Notes: a model not told the origin generated them from the letters alone. Shown: positions 1-12,110, counted from the first letter of the stretch. The stretch is DNA of 64,000 nucleotides from Magnolia sinica (GCF_029962835.1 NC_080589.1:16203586-16267585), one strand, 5' to 3'. Numbers and translations: made by a program.

Positions 1-1828
1 TTTGATACACTGGTGGTGGGAGGCCCACTTCAGTTACTTGTGGCCCATGATTGAGGCCCACTTTGATATGCATGTAAGGCCCATGGGTCGAGGCCCATTA
101 ATGCATTAGGGGCCCATGGGTTATGGCTCATTAAAAATGTTTTGGGGCCTATGGGTTGAGACCCATTTGATGTACATTTGGGGTCCCATTGGGGTGGCCC
201 ATTTGTTACACATAAGGCCCATAAGATTAGGCCCATTTGATGCATTCTAAGGCCCACGGGTCATGGTCCATTGCAATGCACATAAGGCCCATTGGTGCGG
301 CCCATTGATGTGGCCTACTTGATGAATATAAGGCCCATATGATATGGCCATTTGATGTATTTAAGGCCCAATGGGATGTACCTAAGGTCCATTGCAATGT
401 ACAATCCCAACATGGGTTATGTGATGATGTTTACGTCGGGCTATGCCTTAGGAGCAATGGTGGTTTGACGTCCACATTGCAAGTATAGTGTGGTTAAATG
501 TCCACATTATGACTTTCCCTGGGGCCCATTGTTAGGCTCGTACGTGTTATGTGTAGGCCGTCTAGGCCCATCTTCGTTATGAACATTATCCATCCCATAT
601 AACATGTTTAGTTCCATGATTCATGATCATATGCATCATACGTATGCTTGATATGAGAAATGACTGATCATAGCATATGCCTTCGGGCAGATTGTTTAGA
701 GGCTCCTGTATAGGGGGTGTTGCCCTACATGAGCGCATGATACGCGCAGGATTGCTGCATGACTGAATAGTGTGATTCATGCATTCGCATTGTGTGATAT
801 GGTTACTGTACGCCCTAGCGACATCAGGGTCGTAGCCTCCACAGACGTATCGTGGTTGGCAGGATTGGATACCGAAAATACTGTTCTACATGGGGTGCGA
901 TAGATATCCCTGGGTGAAAGTCCCTAAACCCTTATGGTACCAAGAGGTTGCTCCAACGTCTAGACCGAGTGGGTGCATGAGCGCTGAGTGCCGATTACCA
1001 GACGGTTGCACTTTCCACTGTGTCGTGGTCGGTTGGAAGGGGGTGCGGCCTTACCCGCCCGAGAGTAGGAGGCAATGCTAGGCTGAGTCTGACCAACTCG
1101 AGGAATAGGTCCGCTATTGACGAGCCGATCCTGATATTGGCAGGCGGATAGTGAGGTCTTTTCCACTCACCTTATTGCGCGCGATGGGGCGGCAATCTGG
1201 CTTGGAGTGTACTAGACCCCGGTGATATCCCAGATTTTGAGCTGTATCGATATGTGGACTTAGATGAGGATTTGTATGCTTGAGTTGCATTTCGCATTGC
1301 ATGGCCTTGGTATGGCCGACATCATTCTTTGCACCGCATGACCTTGGTACGACTAATGGTATTCTTGGCATTCATCAGCATGTTCCGCATTATTCTGATA
1401 CTACATAGCTGCATTACCACCTTGAGCATACACTTTCACCACCCTCTAAGCTCTCTATAAGCTTATGCACGACCGTTGCGTGCAGGTGACGTTGGATCGC
1501 AGCAGCGCTGAGGCTTGGACGCGTGGCAGATTATTTTGGAGTTTTTGTTCATCATCATTGTATTTCCCTTTATGCTCATTGTACTTGTAAAGTTTTTGAT
1601 CATAGTGAAAATGTGATGGAGTTTTTGGTTGTTGTTTGTGGGTTATGCCTTTGGTTATGCTTATTACGAATCAAACTGATGTTGAAAATCCTCCTTGTAG
1701 CATCCCAGGATCGGAACTTGGCGAATGGGCGCTGGGAGCCGAGAATGGGGTTCTACGGAGGCTGTCGGCGCCGGATTCGGTGATCGGAAATTTTGTGAGC
1801 CCGGTTTCCGAGTTTGGGGCGTGGGTGT
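1..1828 (+). mobile_element. 3' part of a long LTR (Ty3/gypsy-like), copy A
   Basis: The stretch aligns in order with 29300-33837. Shared blocks are the gtggttaaatgtccacatt segment (about 490), a segment containing catcagggtcgtagcctcc (about 820), a segment with ctgtgtcgtggtcggttggaa (about 1018), and the final block ending gagtttggggcgtg (1811-1824). The first 580 bases are saturated with GGCCCA/TGGGCC motifs. No gag-pol coding is visible and no primer binding site follows, so this is a solo or 3' LTR cut by the window edge. The superfamily assignment rests only on LTR length and the ...ggggcgtgaca type terminus seen in copy B. Confidence 0.6.
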
Positions 1829-2345
1829 GATTCACATGAGCCTTTGATATGCCTCGTTTTTAGGCTCATTCCCTAAAATGATCTTTCAAAATGAATGGAC
1901 AATGTTGATAAAATATATACATCATAGTGGGCCCAATAAGACCATCCATCTCTACATAGGTCCAGTAACCCTACTCGCATCATGTCACATTACATTGACG
2001 CTAATTTCAAGGGAAAAACTTTTTCAAGGTGGTTTATACCACCATAAGCTATGTTAGGCCCATCGTAATATTTTTGGAAAATCCATTCCGAAGATAAGTT
2101 TCAAACATGAGAAAAAAATTGGACAGAGTTTTAGAAATAGTTGAAAGGAATTGCCTAACTTTTCAAGCTCAACTGTGATGTTTACATGCAATCCAAATTG
2201 CTCATAAAGTGACCCAAATGCTCATAAACTCCTTACCATGAGGATGAACTAGTTTTAATGTGATAAGGGTCATGGTTGTAATGTGATAAAGGTCATGGTT
2301 GTAATTAATAATTTGATTATTAAGGTTAATGTAATTAATAACTTG
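1829..2345. other. AT-rich intergenic DNA with relics of the dispersed gggccc repeat
   Basis: No gene is seen. The sequence holds weak matches to the dispersed element found elsewhere (a segment near 1895 with aatgaatggacaatgttgat, and cagtgggcccaat-like pieces). A short direct repeat of ggtcatggttgtaat lies at about 2269 and 2290. Confidence 0.4.
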
Positions 2346-2885
2346 ATTAATTTTAAATAATAGGAGCTGAGACCCACAATGGGGTGATCCGTTCCGTCCA
2401 CCATGTTGGCCAGCTCACCGTGGTACCAAGAAGTCCTGACTTAGGTAGTGTCTACTTCCAACAAACATCACAGTGAGCTTAAAAAGTTTCAAAAGTGGGT
2501 GACACAGTCACATTATATTTTATTATGTGGCCTACACGAGGTTTGGATCAGATTGATATTTGGGCCGCCCTAGCCCTATAATGATAGGGCAAAAGTGATG
2601 GGTAGCGTGGATTATACACATATATCAATGTGGGCCCCACGAGTTGGGCCTTGCCCATGCCCAAAAAAGCTTCCGTCCGCATCACTGTCAACATTAAATA
2701 CGACGTAACTTCTTATTCACTAAAAAATGTACAACTACTGTAGCAAGGATAAAGGCATTTTGGTCTAAAAAAATTACCAAAGCTTGTCAGGAGGCCACCC
2801 TCGGAATATTTGGAAGGTAGAATCTCTTTCGATAATTTGACCATACAGCGTTGCCAATAGAGTCAAAATCTCAAAGAAATATACA
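2346..2885 (-). mobile_element. Isolated terminal arm of MULE family 2
   Basis: This is a single copy of the arm that ends the two complete family-2 elements. It has the same order as 24290-24799: a ccacaatggggtgatccgtt block, atcagattgatatttgggcc, a gggccccacgagttgggcct block, acgacgtaacttcttattcac, ggcattttggtct, and gcttgtcaggaggccaccct. It terminates around 2850 in a degenerate version of the family-2 terminus. No opposing arm is seen within the window, so it is a truncated or recombined relic. Confidence 0.55.
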
Positions 2886-3605
2886 ATATTTCACATTCAA
2901 TATCTGGCCAGAGATAAGGTAAATCAAAAACTTAGGTGGGCATCACTACTATATCTGTTTATTTGTAGATCTTTATCCATTCAATGATTAGTAACATCCA
3001 ATAACAAAAAGTATTGGATGCTACGCCTCCTATTTTTCACAAAATGCAGTGTGTCACCCTCCTATTGATTTTTCCTGTAGCAGCAAAAAATAAGGTACAA
3101 CATTTATACAACGAATAACATTTATAAAGCGACCTGCACATTAGCAATCCTACACATGTATGAGGGTACATTGTGTGTTCCTGTTCTAAGTTTATAAAAG
3201 TAGACCCATGGTTGAGTAATCCAAACCATTGGTTTTCTTCACTATAATGTGTATGGATACACCCAGAAAATCTCCAAGACCATCCTAACTTTGACAACAA
3301 TTGTCTATATTTAACGAAATTAGTGACTGAGACTGGCTTCTATGACCTTCTGATGTTGGAAATTTTAAGTGGGGTGTCCATTAACAGCAGTACCCTACAC
3401 ATTATAGGGTCATAGGTTCCAAGGTTTTTCAATCATTTTCACTATTTCTCTCCTCACATCAATGGTTTTTTACTTGAAAATGCCAAACGAAACACCGTTG
3501 ATTCTCCCATATTGTGCACGTGTCTTCTGTTCATGCAGTCGTCAGCGTCGGACTGCATGCATGCGTCTTCATGTGATGCTTGCCCAGCCCTTCGAAATCC
3601 CTTCG
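2886..3605. repeat. Segmental duplication copy 1, block a
   Basis: The block is collinear with 55640-57050 in copy 2. Shared segments include ggtacaacattt, gacctgcacattagcaatcct, an ataaaagtagacccatggtt segment, gacaacaattgtct, and a segment reading cacgtgtcttctgttcatg. No coding region is recognised. Copy 2 carries an extra 0.6 kb insertion inside the equivalent stretch. Copy 1 is interrupted at its right end by the MULE at 3606. The last nine bases (3597-3605, atcccttcg) are the left target-site duplication of that element. Confidence 0.7.
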
Positions 3606-6360
3606 GAGAAATTTGCGACTGTAGACCCCACCTTTTATCCAATGGTTTTTTTGGGCAATACAAACTTAAGTTGCAAACGTAGACCTCCACGTACTGACAG
3701 CGAAAATTGGGACGAAAATACCCCTCCTTTCATGGAAACGGATTGGGTACTCCCCCTGCCACCAGCCAATGGCGGATGGTCGGTGGTCTATGGGCCCCAC
3801 CATGATGCATGCTTTTCATCCATGCTGTCCATATATTTTTCCACATCATTTTATGGTATGAGACCAAAAATGAGGTATATCTAAATCTCAAGTGTACCAT
3901 TACAGGAAAGAGTGTTGATTGAGCGTCGACCATTAAAAACTTTTTAAGGGCCATAAAACTTTTTGGGGGCCCACTGTGATGTTTTTGAGAAATCCTCTCC
4001 ATCTAAGTTCATTCATAGGGTCACAAAGACCTGGATGAAGAGGAAAAACAAATTTCATAATGATCCAAAACTTCTGTAACCCCTAAAAGGGTTTTAATGG
4101 TAGACGTTCAATTCCCCACTACTTTTGACAGCGTGGTCCACTTGATAGTTATATCTATCTTATTTTTCGTCTCAAGCCTTAATATGAGCTTGCCAAATAG
4201 ATGGACTGTTTGGATATAACACAGACCTCATGATGGGACCCACAAAAGCAACACAAAAGAAAAAGAAGAAAAAAAAAAAAAGACGGTCGCGGCACTACTG
4301 CCGGTACGGCAGTCTGACAGATTTTTTTATTTTATATATTTTTTTTATTTTTTACGAGGAGAACTTGTTACCCCTTACATTTTTCTCTAACACATAATTA
4401 TGTAAATATGTATATATAAGTATATAAAAATATTTTTCTACCTTTTAATTCATTTCTTTGTCTATTTATTCAACGAGCATATCTCCTAAACTAGAATGAT
4501 TTACTTGACGTACCACATATGATTTTGAGGTAGGAGAAGCTAATTTAGCCAACCAACCTAGTTATTTTTTAAGATTCCATCGGGTCGATTTTCGAAAATC
4601 CATTTTATTCACTTCGCGGTCAATTTCAATTACTTCGCGGTCAAACATGAAATTGAACGGGGCAAAAATGAAATTGAGCGGGGCAAACATAAAATTGAGC
4701 GGGGCAAACTAGAAATTCAATGGGGCAAACATGAATTTCAGCGGGGCAAACTTGAAATTGAACGGGGCAAACTAGAAATTGAGCGGGCAAACATGAAATT
4801 GAGCCGGGCAAACATGAAATTGAGCGGGGCAAACATTAAATTGAGTGGGGAAAACTAGAAATTGAGCGGGGCAAACATGAAATTGAGTGGGGCAAACTAG
4901 AAATTCAGCGGGGCAAATTGCCCCGCTCAATTTCATGTTTACCTCGCCGAATTTCTAGTTTGCCCCGCTGAAATTCATGTTTGCCTCGTTGAATTTCTAG
5001 TTTGCCCCGCTGAATTTTATGTTTGCCCCGCTGAATTTCTAATTTGCCCCACTCAAATTCATGTTTGCCTTGCTGAATTTCTAGTTTGCCCTGCTCAATT
5101 TCATGTTTGCCCCGCTCAATTTCTAGTTTGCCTCGCTAAAATTCATGTTTGCCTCGCTGAATTTCATGTTTGTCCCGCTGAATTTCTAGTTTGCCCCGCT
5201 CAAATTCATGTTTGCCCCGTTGAATTTTTAGTTTGCCCTGCTCAATTTAATGTTTGTCCTGCTGAATTTCTAGTTTGCCCCACTCAATTTAATGTTTGCC
5301 CTACTGAATTTCATTTTTGCCCCACTCAATTTTCAATTTAATCACGAAGTGATTGAAATTGACCACGAAGTGAATGAAATGGATTTTCAACCATCAACCC
5401 GATGAAATCTTGGAGAATAACTAGGTTGGTTGGCTAAATTAGCTTCTCCCTCCCCAAAATCAAATGTGGTATGTTAAGTAAATCATTCTAGTTTAGGAGA
5501 TATGCTTGTTGAATAAATAGACAAAGAAATGAATTAAAAGATGGAAAAATATGTTTATATACTTATTTACATATTTACATAATTGTGTATTAGAGAAAAA
5601 TGAAAGGGTTAAAAAGTTCTCCTTGTAAAAAAATAATAATGAAAAATAAAAATAAAAAAATAAAATAATAAATCTGACCGCCGCGGCAGTCTTTGTTTTT
5701 TTTTTCTTTCTTTCTTTCTATGTTACTTTTGTGGGTCCCATCATGAGGTTGTGTTATATCCAAACCGTCCATCTATTTGGCGAGCTCATATTAAGACTTA
5801 AGACAAAAAATAAGATAGATCTAACTATCAAGTGGACTACACTATAAAAGGTAGTGGGGAATTGAACGTCTACCATTGAAACCCTTTTAGGGGTTACTGA
5901 AGTTTTGGATCATTATGAAATTTTTTTTTTTCCCCTTCATCCTGACCTTTGTGACCTTATGAATAGATTGGATGGAAAATAAATGTCATGGTGAGCCCTA
6001 CAAAATTTTTAACGGTGAAAATCAATTTTTTGCTGCTATCTGTGGTGTGGTCCAGTTGATCTTTGAATATGATTTCTGTTTTTTTTTTGGATAATGCTCC
6101 GAAATGATCTCGAAATATGGATGAACGCTGTGGATATAATAAATACATAGCTATGGGGCCATGTAACTTTGATCTCTTTTGAGCCGTTCGTACAACTCTA
6201 TGTTGGAGGAGCGTCAGCGCTCGTCCTAGAAAGGAAGGGAGGGGTATTTTCGTCCTTAATTTTTCTGTCCGTACGAGAAGGTCTAAGTTCGCAAGTTAAG
6301 TTTGTATTGTCTCCAAAAAACCATTGGATAAAAGGTGGGGCCTACAGTCGCAAATTTCTC
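3606..6360. mobile_element. Foldback MULE, family 1 (MULE-1a), non-autonomous
   Basis: A 2755-bp inverted repeat. The left terminus gagaaatttgcgactgtag at 3606 is matched in reverse complement at 6342-6360, with one mismatch in those 19 bases. Flanks are atcccttcg (3597-3605) and atccctttg (6361-6369), a 9-bp target-site duplication with one mismatch, as expected for Mutator-like elements. The homologous empty site in copy 2 reads atcccttca near 57045. Each arm is about 1.3 kb and includes a dispersed gggccc-type repeat. The centre is a 21-bp tandem array whose orientation flips at about 4918. No transposase is present. Arms look less similar to each other than in the 17.8 kb relative, so this copy is probably older. 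Confidence 0.88.
4640..5345. repeat. Inverted 21-bp minisatellite at the centre of MULE-1a
   Basis: Units of about 21 bp (gaaattgagcggggcaaacat and variants) run forward to about 4917, then the same unit runs in reverse complement (ttgccccgctcaatttcatg) to 5345. The symmetry point lies near 4918. One frame of the forward unit reads E-I-E-R-G-K-L/H. The open frames through it are a consequence of the 21-bp period, not evidence of a gene. Confidence 0.9.
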
Positions 6361-6898
6361 ATCCCTTTGTGTATAGGCCACACGCGTGTGGAGCCTTGCC
6401 ATACTCATTCAGGCAAGGAATCCAACATGGCATACTTGTCCAAGATCCAAGCTTTCCATCAGGTTGGTCACACTCTCTCTGCCTTATAGCGTAAAAATAA
6501 GATCGTTTCAGTTGCCAGGTGGGCCACAGTGTAAAAAAACACACGGCAGGCTGAAACAATTGTTTCTGGCCATTCATTTATTTTGTACACTGTGGCTCAC
6601 ATGAAACGTCCTGATTATAGGCCAGAGGTTCTACCTACATGATATAAACTAAGATCTGGAACACCTGTGCCTTATTGTGTGTAGATGGAGAAAGATCCAC
6701 ATACGTGTGAATAAAGCGGCAAAATACTCTTGTTCTCGTTGCAAGAAGAAACTGTAAATTTGGGAGTATTTATATTTTATATGCACAACAGTAGACACAT
6801 TAGAACGTGGATTAGGTGGTGTTGCCAACACCACCAGTAGCTGTGGTGTGTTGATTGTTGGGTGGTGTGGGTCCCAAATTGATCCATGTATTTGATAG
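6361..6898. repeat. Segmental duplication copy 1, block b
   Basis: Collinear with 57225-57750 in copy 2. Shared landmarks are the tactcattcaggcaaggaatc segment, a stretch with ataagatcgtttcagtt, gaaacaattgtttct, and gttgccaacaccaccag. No gene is seen. The last nine bases, tatttgata (6890-6898), pair with tattcaata (24800-24808) as the target-site duplication of MULE-2a. The uninterrupted copy 2 reads gtgtttagtatccacg at the same place. Confidence 0.75.
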
Positions 6899-7228
6899 GG
6901 AAAATGACCGTACTAGCCTCAATGTATGGTCAAATTCCCTAAAAAGATTAAACGTTCAAATATTCTATGGGTGGCCTTATGACAAGATTCTGAAAATTAC
7001 TCAGTACAAAATGCCTCTTTGTTTTTAATTTTTAAAATTATTTTTTTTAGAACAACTAATGCTTTTTTTTATTATTATTTTAAAGACAATATATGTATTA
7101 AATGGAGAACGAAATTATAGTCATTCAGGTGGGTCCTAATAAAAAGGAAGTGGACCCGACCTATCATGTACAAGAAAAAACCTATACAAAACCTGGGATG
7201 AAACCGAGCCACTTAAACTACCCTGACG

Positions 7229-7262
<34 letters not shown>

Positions 7263-7286
7263 AAAAAAAAAAAAAAAAAAAAAAAA
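7229..7286 (+). repeat. (AAC)n followed by a poly-A tract
   Basis: Low-complexity DNA: about ten AAC units, then a run of more than 20 A. It may be the 3' tail of a small retroposon on the plus strand, but no body of such an element was identified. Confidence 0.85.
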
Positions 7287-7380
7287 CTGTTTAACCCTGT
7301 ACATGCCCACACTCCCCCAAAAAAAAGACCTAATCAAGAGGCAACGAAAACTCAGAGCCTGGCCCCCCAATTTACTTCCC

Positions 7381-8108
7381 TTATCGACCCCAACCCCACC
7401 TTAGCGAGGAATATAATACCTTTGACCTGAGGCGAGAGGTCATGATGGCGAAACAACCGGATCGACGATTGATTTCTGCTGCCTTCGCAAGCCATTGTGT
7501 CTGCCACCGCATTTCCTTCTCTAAAAATATGAACAAATTGAAAATTTCCCCTGTTTTTTGAGTCGATCTATCCGAGACAACCAGTATCTCCATTTCCAGC
7601 CGGGGGTGGCCGTCCCCTGCAGGAAGCTAAGCACGAGCTCCGAATCTGACTCCACCACCACTTGAATAAAACCATTGCTCAGGAAACACTCCATCCCATG
7701 AAGGATGGCTCGAAACTCGACATTTACGTTTGAACCCAGTCTAGCTGAAAACGCAAACAGGATCTAACCTCTGTCTCCCCTGCAAATGCCTCCCCCACCA
7801 GAGTTCCTTGGGTTACCTATAGCTGACCCGTCTATATTAACCTTCACCCAGCCAGGTAGGGGAGTGTGCCAGCGCACCACCGTGGAGGAGACAAAACAAT
7901 CAGAAAGAGGCCTCGCTCTGCTGGAAAATTGGGCACGGATAGCACATTTGGGCTGGAGCTCTGCTTGAGACGTTGCTGAGGGAACCGGACCAGGGCCTGT
8001 CGCATGTGGCCTTCCTGCTGACGATCTGTCCCGACTGGGAATGCTATTCCTGGCTGGCGGCTCAGCCTGGATCTTACAACCTCTGATGTTGGAAAACCAC
8101 CAGTTCAC
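7381..8108 (-). pseudogene. LINE ORF2, RNase H domain remnant
   Basis: The minus strand encodes PGWVKVNIDGSAIGNP followed by SGGGGICR, the start of the RNase H fold of plant L1-type ORF2 proteins (D in NIDGS is a catalytic acid). Further on, in another frame, REGNAVADTMACEGSR is the C-terminal part of the same domain. The two parts are separated by frameshifts and stops, so this is a dead copy. A hAT MITE begins at 8111, just upstream in coding direction, and separates this domain from the connector region. Confidence 0.85.
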
Positions 8109-8110
8109 AT

Positions 8111-8786
8111 TAGGGCTGAAAGTTGGGCGGGTTCAACCCGACCGATCCGTGACCTACCCGACATTGGGTTGGGATTGGGTAGAATATATCGGGTCCGATC
8201 TTAAGCTTGGGCTATACAAACACCAACCCGACAAAACTTGGGTTGGGCTCAGGTTGAGGTCTCGGGTTGCCTGACCCAACCCGAACCCGATTAGTATATA
8301 AGTTATAAATTATAATTGAATGTAGATCGTTTGTGTTGAAGGCACACTAGTGATGTCAAGTCTCATTTGTCCATGTCATTTCCAAGGACTCGAGCTAACA
8401 AGATATGCCAGATTTCTTTCTCTCAAATAGACTTCGTGCTATGCTACATGACTTCTAAAGTAGTTGTCTTATATTTTAGCTTGTTTTTTTAAAGAAAAAA
8501 GATGAAGTTCTTTATATTGAATAATCACATATATAATTAATAAAATTATAGATATAAAAAATAAACCCTATATTGAAATATAATAAACTAGTGTAATAAT
8601 GAAAATATTAGCATGTATATACTCGACCAACCCGATCAACCCGACCGAGCCCGCTTGGGTTGGGCTTGGGTTGAGAATTCCTAACCCGAGATTGGGTTGG
8701 GTTGGGTTAGGGTTGAGGTATATGAACCTTGGGTTGGGTTAGGGTTGAGCACCAAATCGACCCAACGCACCCAACTTTTAGCCCTA
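8111..8786. mobile_element. hAT-type MITE with perfect 8-bp TSD
   Basis: A 676-bp element with terminal inverted repeats tagggctgaaagttgggc (8111-8128) and the complement ending agccctaa-type at 8786. It is flanked by gttcacat on both sides (8103-8110 and 8787-8794). Eight-base duplications are diagnostic of hAT insertion. The interior is rich in aacccgac/gttgggtt motifs and has no transposase. It sits inside the LINE relic. A truncated relative occurs at the same position in both arms of the 17.8 kb MULE (36409-36566, 52119-52271). Confidence 0.92.
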
Positions 8787-8864
8787 GTTCACATTTGCGA
8801 TAACGGCAGCAACTCAGGGAGGTTTGTAATCGAATACAGCTACATTCCTACTTTTCCAAATAGC

Positions 8865-9420
8865 CTATAGGATCAGGCAAGAGGCCACCTTGTGGGCCAC
8901 GAAATTTGCCGAGTAGATAATGGGGGCGCCCCACCATTGCGCTAGCCTGTTGCCAACTGACAGGGCTTCCAATATATGAATACCGAACCTGTTACCGAAG
9001 TAGGACCATGCCGCTTCCGCAATCGAGCTATGTAAAAACAAGTGGGGAATGGATTCTATCGAATGGCTAAGAGGAGAGAAATCATAACAGCATACACATT
9101 TAGAAGCTAAGCTGATACCACGTGATTGAACTATCTCATCCACAATAGTCGCTCTCATCAGGGTCCTCCAGGCAAACAGCGAAATTCTTGGAGGGAGGTT
9201 TTCATGCCAAACCCATCTCGCCCAGCTTCTTCTAGGAAGAGGAGTTCTACATTTATTCCAAGCTGAGGATACGGTGAACTCCCCTGAGTCCGAGAAAGGC
9301 CAGAATGGATTGTGCTGACCCGCCAAAACACAAAAACCTTGTTGAAATATATAATCAATCACTGATTGTGGGAGGAAATTAAAGGAGCCGACGAAGGGAG
9401 ACGGCCCTCCGAGCCCAAAA
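8865..9420 (-). pseudogene. LINE ORF2, zf-RVT connector remnant
   Basis: The reading frame 9362-8865 contains FTVSSAWNKCR, then WARWVWHENLPPRISLFAWR and later HLFLHSSIAEAAWSYFG. This is the typical order of the zinc-binding region (zf-RVT) that follows reverse transcriptase in plant LINE ORF2: FS..SAW, P.I..F.WR, HLFF.C..A..VW. The expected second cysteine pair is partly lost. It lies between the RT and RNase H pieces on the same strand, as in an intact element. Confidence 0.82.
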
Positions 9421-9823
9421 CCTAAGAGGTCTTCATAGAGAGTAGATGAGATGGAATAGTGCTAGAGGCTAGACGATGAAGAGGGCTGAGCCCTGACCAA
9501 TTGGAGAGCCAGAAACTACAATTCCCTTTACCCAGATTCCATTGCACAAAGGACTCAACTGCGGGAATCAAAACAAGAATCCTTAATTTCCACAAAGGCG
9601 ATGCAAAAGAAGCGGGAGTGGAGAGGTCTTAAGCATATTTGGCCAACATGAACTTGGCCCAAAGGCCTCCACCAGGAGCAAATTTAATGGCCCAGGCCAT
9701 CTCCAGCCGTAAGGCTACCATAGTGTCCTTCGGCCTCCTAATCCCAAGCCCCACCTCCTCCTTGGGGATTGCTATATTCTTCCAGCTTTTCCAGTGACAT
9801 TTACTCTTTCCTTCTTTCTAGCC

Positions 9824-10440
9824 CTAAAAGAAGGAATAGAATTTCCTTTCTAGAGCAATCAGAACTTGAGACGAGATGTGGGTAGCTACCAATGAATGAA
9901 TGGGGATGCTAGATAGGACGTGACACACCAAAACAACCTTGCCCACTTTTGACAAGCATCTGGCCTGCCAACCTCGAATGCGCCTATCTAGTTTATCAAT
10001 GATCGGTTGGAAATCCAATATTTTTATTCTACCCGTGGCCATCGGCACTCCAAGGTAAGAGAACACTCCCGATGCTTTGGGGATGCCTAGAACAGCCTCT
10101 ATAGCCCTCACTCTGGAAACCGAGAGCTTGTTGGAATGGAGGAAGGCGCTCTTTCGTAGATTTACTTTTTGGCCCGAAGCAGATTGATAAGAGTCCAAGA
10201 ACTCCATCAAAGTCCTCAGCGAAGAACGGCCCCCATTTAGAAAAAGGAGGGTATCGTCAGCATACAACAGATGAGAGATTGGAGGGTAGCCTCTTCTAAG
10301 TTTATATGGCTAGATGCGGCCCTGAGAGCCCAGACGATTCAGGCCTCTACTTAACACTTCCACTACTATGATGAAGAGGCTAGGAGAGAATGGGTCGCCC
10401 TGCCGCAAGCCTCATGAAGAAGCCTGAGATCTCACCATTA
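9824..10440 (-). pseudogene. LINE ORF2, reverse transcriptase remnant
   Basis: The minus strand shows the polymerase catalytic box YADDTLLF (about 10265-10242), preceded in another frame by GDPFSPSLFIIVVEVLSRGL, RT block 4. It is followed by SGQKVNLRKS and YLGVPMATGR, conserved blocks of L1-type reverse transcriptases. There is at least one frameshift between the GDPFSP and YADD blocks. Sequence upstream of about 10440 no longer resembles RT, so the copy is 5'-truncated there. Confidence 0.88.
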
Positions 10441-10530
10441 ATGAGAATAGAGAACTAGATATTCGCCCAACATTTTTCGAGTAAAGCAATCCACGAGGCG
10501 CTAAACCCAAAATGCTGCAAAACCCAAAAT

Positions 10531-11710
10531 GCCCTTTGTCCTTGGTTAAGTAATTATATGTTTTTTCAGTGAATAAGAAGTTACGTCGTATACAGGACCC
10601 TTTTTTTGGGCATGGCAAGGCCAAACTCGTGGGGCCCACACTGATGTATGTGTATAATCCATGCCACCCATCCTTCTTACCATATCATTTTAGGGTTAGG
10701 GCCCAAATATCAGCTTGATCCAGTGCTCGTGTAGCCCACATTATAGAAAATAATGGTGACTGTTGAAACTTTTTAGGCTCACTGTGATGTTTGTTAGAAG
10801 TGGACACTGCTAAAGTCAGGACTTTTTAGGCCCACGGCAAGCTACCCAACAAGGTGGATGGATCAGATCACCCCATTGTGAGCCTTATGATATAGTACCA
10901 ATGACTAGGTAGTAAAGGAAGTGAACACGTTCAAAATCACGATCCATGCAACATGACAACCACGACCCATATAACATGGCAACTACGACCCATATGGGCC
11001 CACATTGATGTATGTGTATAATCCATGCCGCCCATCCTTTTTGTTGTGTCATTTTAGAGGTAAGGCCCAAATATCAGCCTGATCCAACGCTCATGTGGGC
11101 CACAAAATAGAAAATAATTGTCTGTTGGAACTTTTCAAGCTCACTATGATGTTTGTTAGAAGTGGACACTGCCCAAGTCGGGACTTTTTGGGCCCACGAC
11201 AAGCTGATTGACAAGGTGGATGGATTGGATCACCCCATTATGTGCATTAAGCTATAGTACTAATGGTTTGGTAGAAAAGGAAGTGAACACGTTGAAAACC
11301 ACAATCTATACAACATGACATCCACGACCCATATAACATGATAACTACGACCCATACAAACCACGACCCAAATGGGCCCACATTGATGTATGTGTATAAT
11401 CCATGCCTTCCAACCTTTTTGCCGTGTCATTTTAGGAGTAGGACACAAATATCAGCCTGATCCACCACTCATATGGGCCACAAAATAGAAAATAATGGTA
11501 ACAGTTGAAACTTTTCAAGCTCATTGTGATGTTTGTTAAAAGTGGACACTACCCAAGTGAGGACTTTTTGAGCCCACAGCGAGCTGGCCGACAAGGTGGA
11601 TGGAACGGATCACCCCATTGTAGACCTTAACTTATGGTATAAGTGGTAAGATAGTAAAGGAAGTGAACACGTGAAAACCACGATTCATTTAACATGTCAA
11701 CCATAGCCAA
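10531..11710 (+). repeat. MULE-2a arm: three forward units of 364-378 bp
   Basis: A unit starting at a gggcccacattgatgtatgtg block occurs at 10632, 10996 and 11374 (periods 364 and 378). Each carries taatccatgccrcccatcc, cccaaatatcagcctgatcc, agaaaataatgg, gatgtttgttagaagtggac, ggtggatgga..gatcacccc and agtaaaggaagtgaacacg in that order. Short arrays of the cgacccatataacatgacaac type link the units. No gene is present. Confidence 0.9.
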
Positions 11711-12110
11711 AAAGAAGGGGAGCCATACTCATTTACATCTAATGTACCCCAAACCATTTTTATCTTAAAAAAAAATATACATCCCCTGGATGCTCTGGGC
11801 AAGCCCGCCAATCTGTCAAAAACTACGCCTAGTCCCTCAAGCTACCCAGACGGGCCAAACGGTTGCAACTGAGTAGCTCTTCCTACATATTTGTGATTGC
11901 TTGAAGTTCATATCCTAGAGTTTATTTCCTGATTCCACCCACCGATACCAGATTGCCCATGGGGGAGGATTTGTAGACCCAAAAACATTAACCACACCTT
12001 TGTTTAAGTAAAAAATGGCCCTAGCCTTGGCTGTATTATTACTGACAACCCTGTAATGATTACAGTTGAAAGATCCAAGCTGGCTGTGGTTTGATATTTT
12101 TATTACATGG
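11711..12110. other. Spacer between opposing arms of MULE-2a
   Basis: About 400 bp of unique-looking sequence lies at the symmetry centre of the palindrome. No coding region or known repeat is recognised. Confidence 0.5.

Larger units (their letters stand above)
7026..10530 (-). mobile_element. 5'-truncated L1-type LINE relic, minus strand
   Basis: The minus strand carries pieces of ORF2 in the correct order: reverse transcriptase (10440-9824), zf-RVT-like connector (about 9420-8865) and RNase H (8108-7381). All are interrupted by stops and frameshifts. Flanks look like a target-site duplication: caaaatgcctctttg near 7008 and ccaaaatgccctttg near 10525. This splits the arm of MULE-2a, so the LINE arrived later. 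Plus-strand T-rich sequence at 7020-7090 would correspond to the A-rich 3' tail. The 5' half, including ORF1 and the endonuclease, is missing. Confidence 0.75.

Noticed and set aside
3462-3884. 140-codon plus-strand frame
   Set aside because: It crosses the MULE-1a insertion boundary at 3606, mixing flank and transposon, with no recognisable domain.
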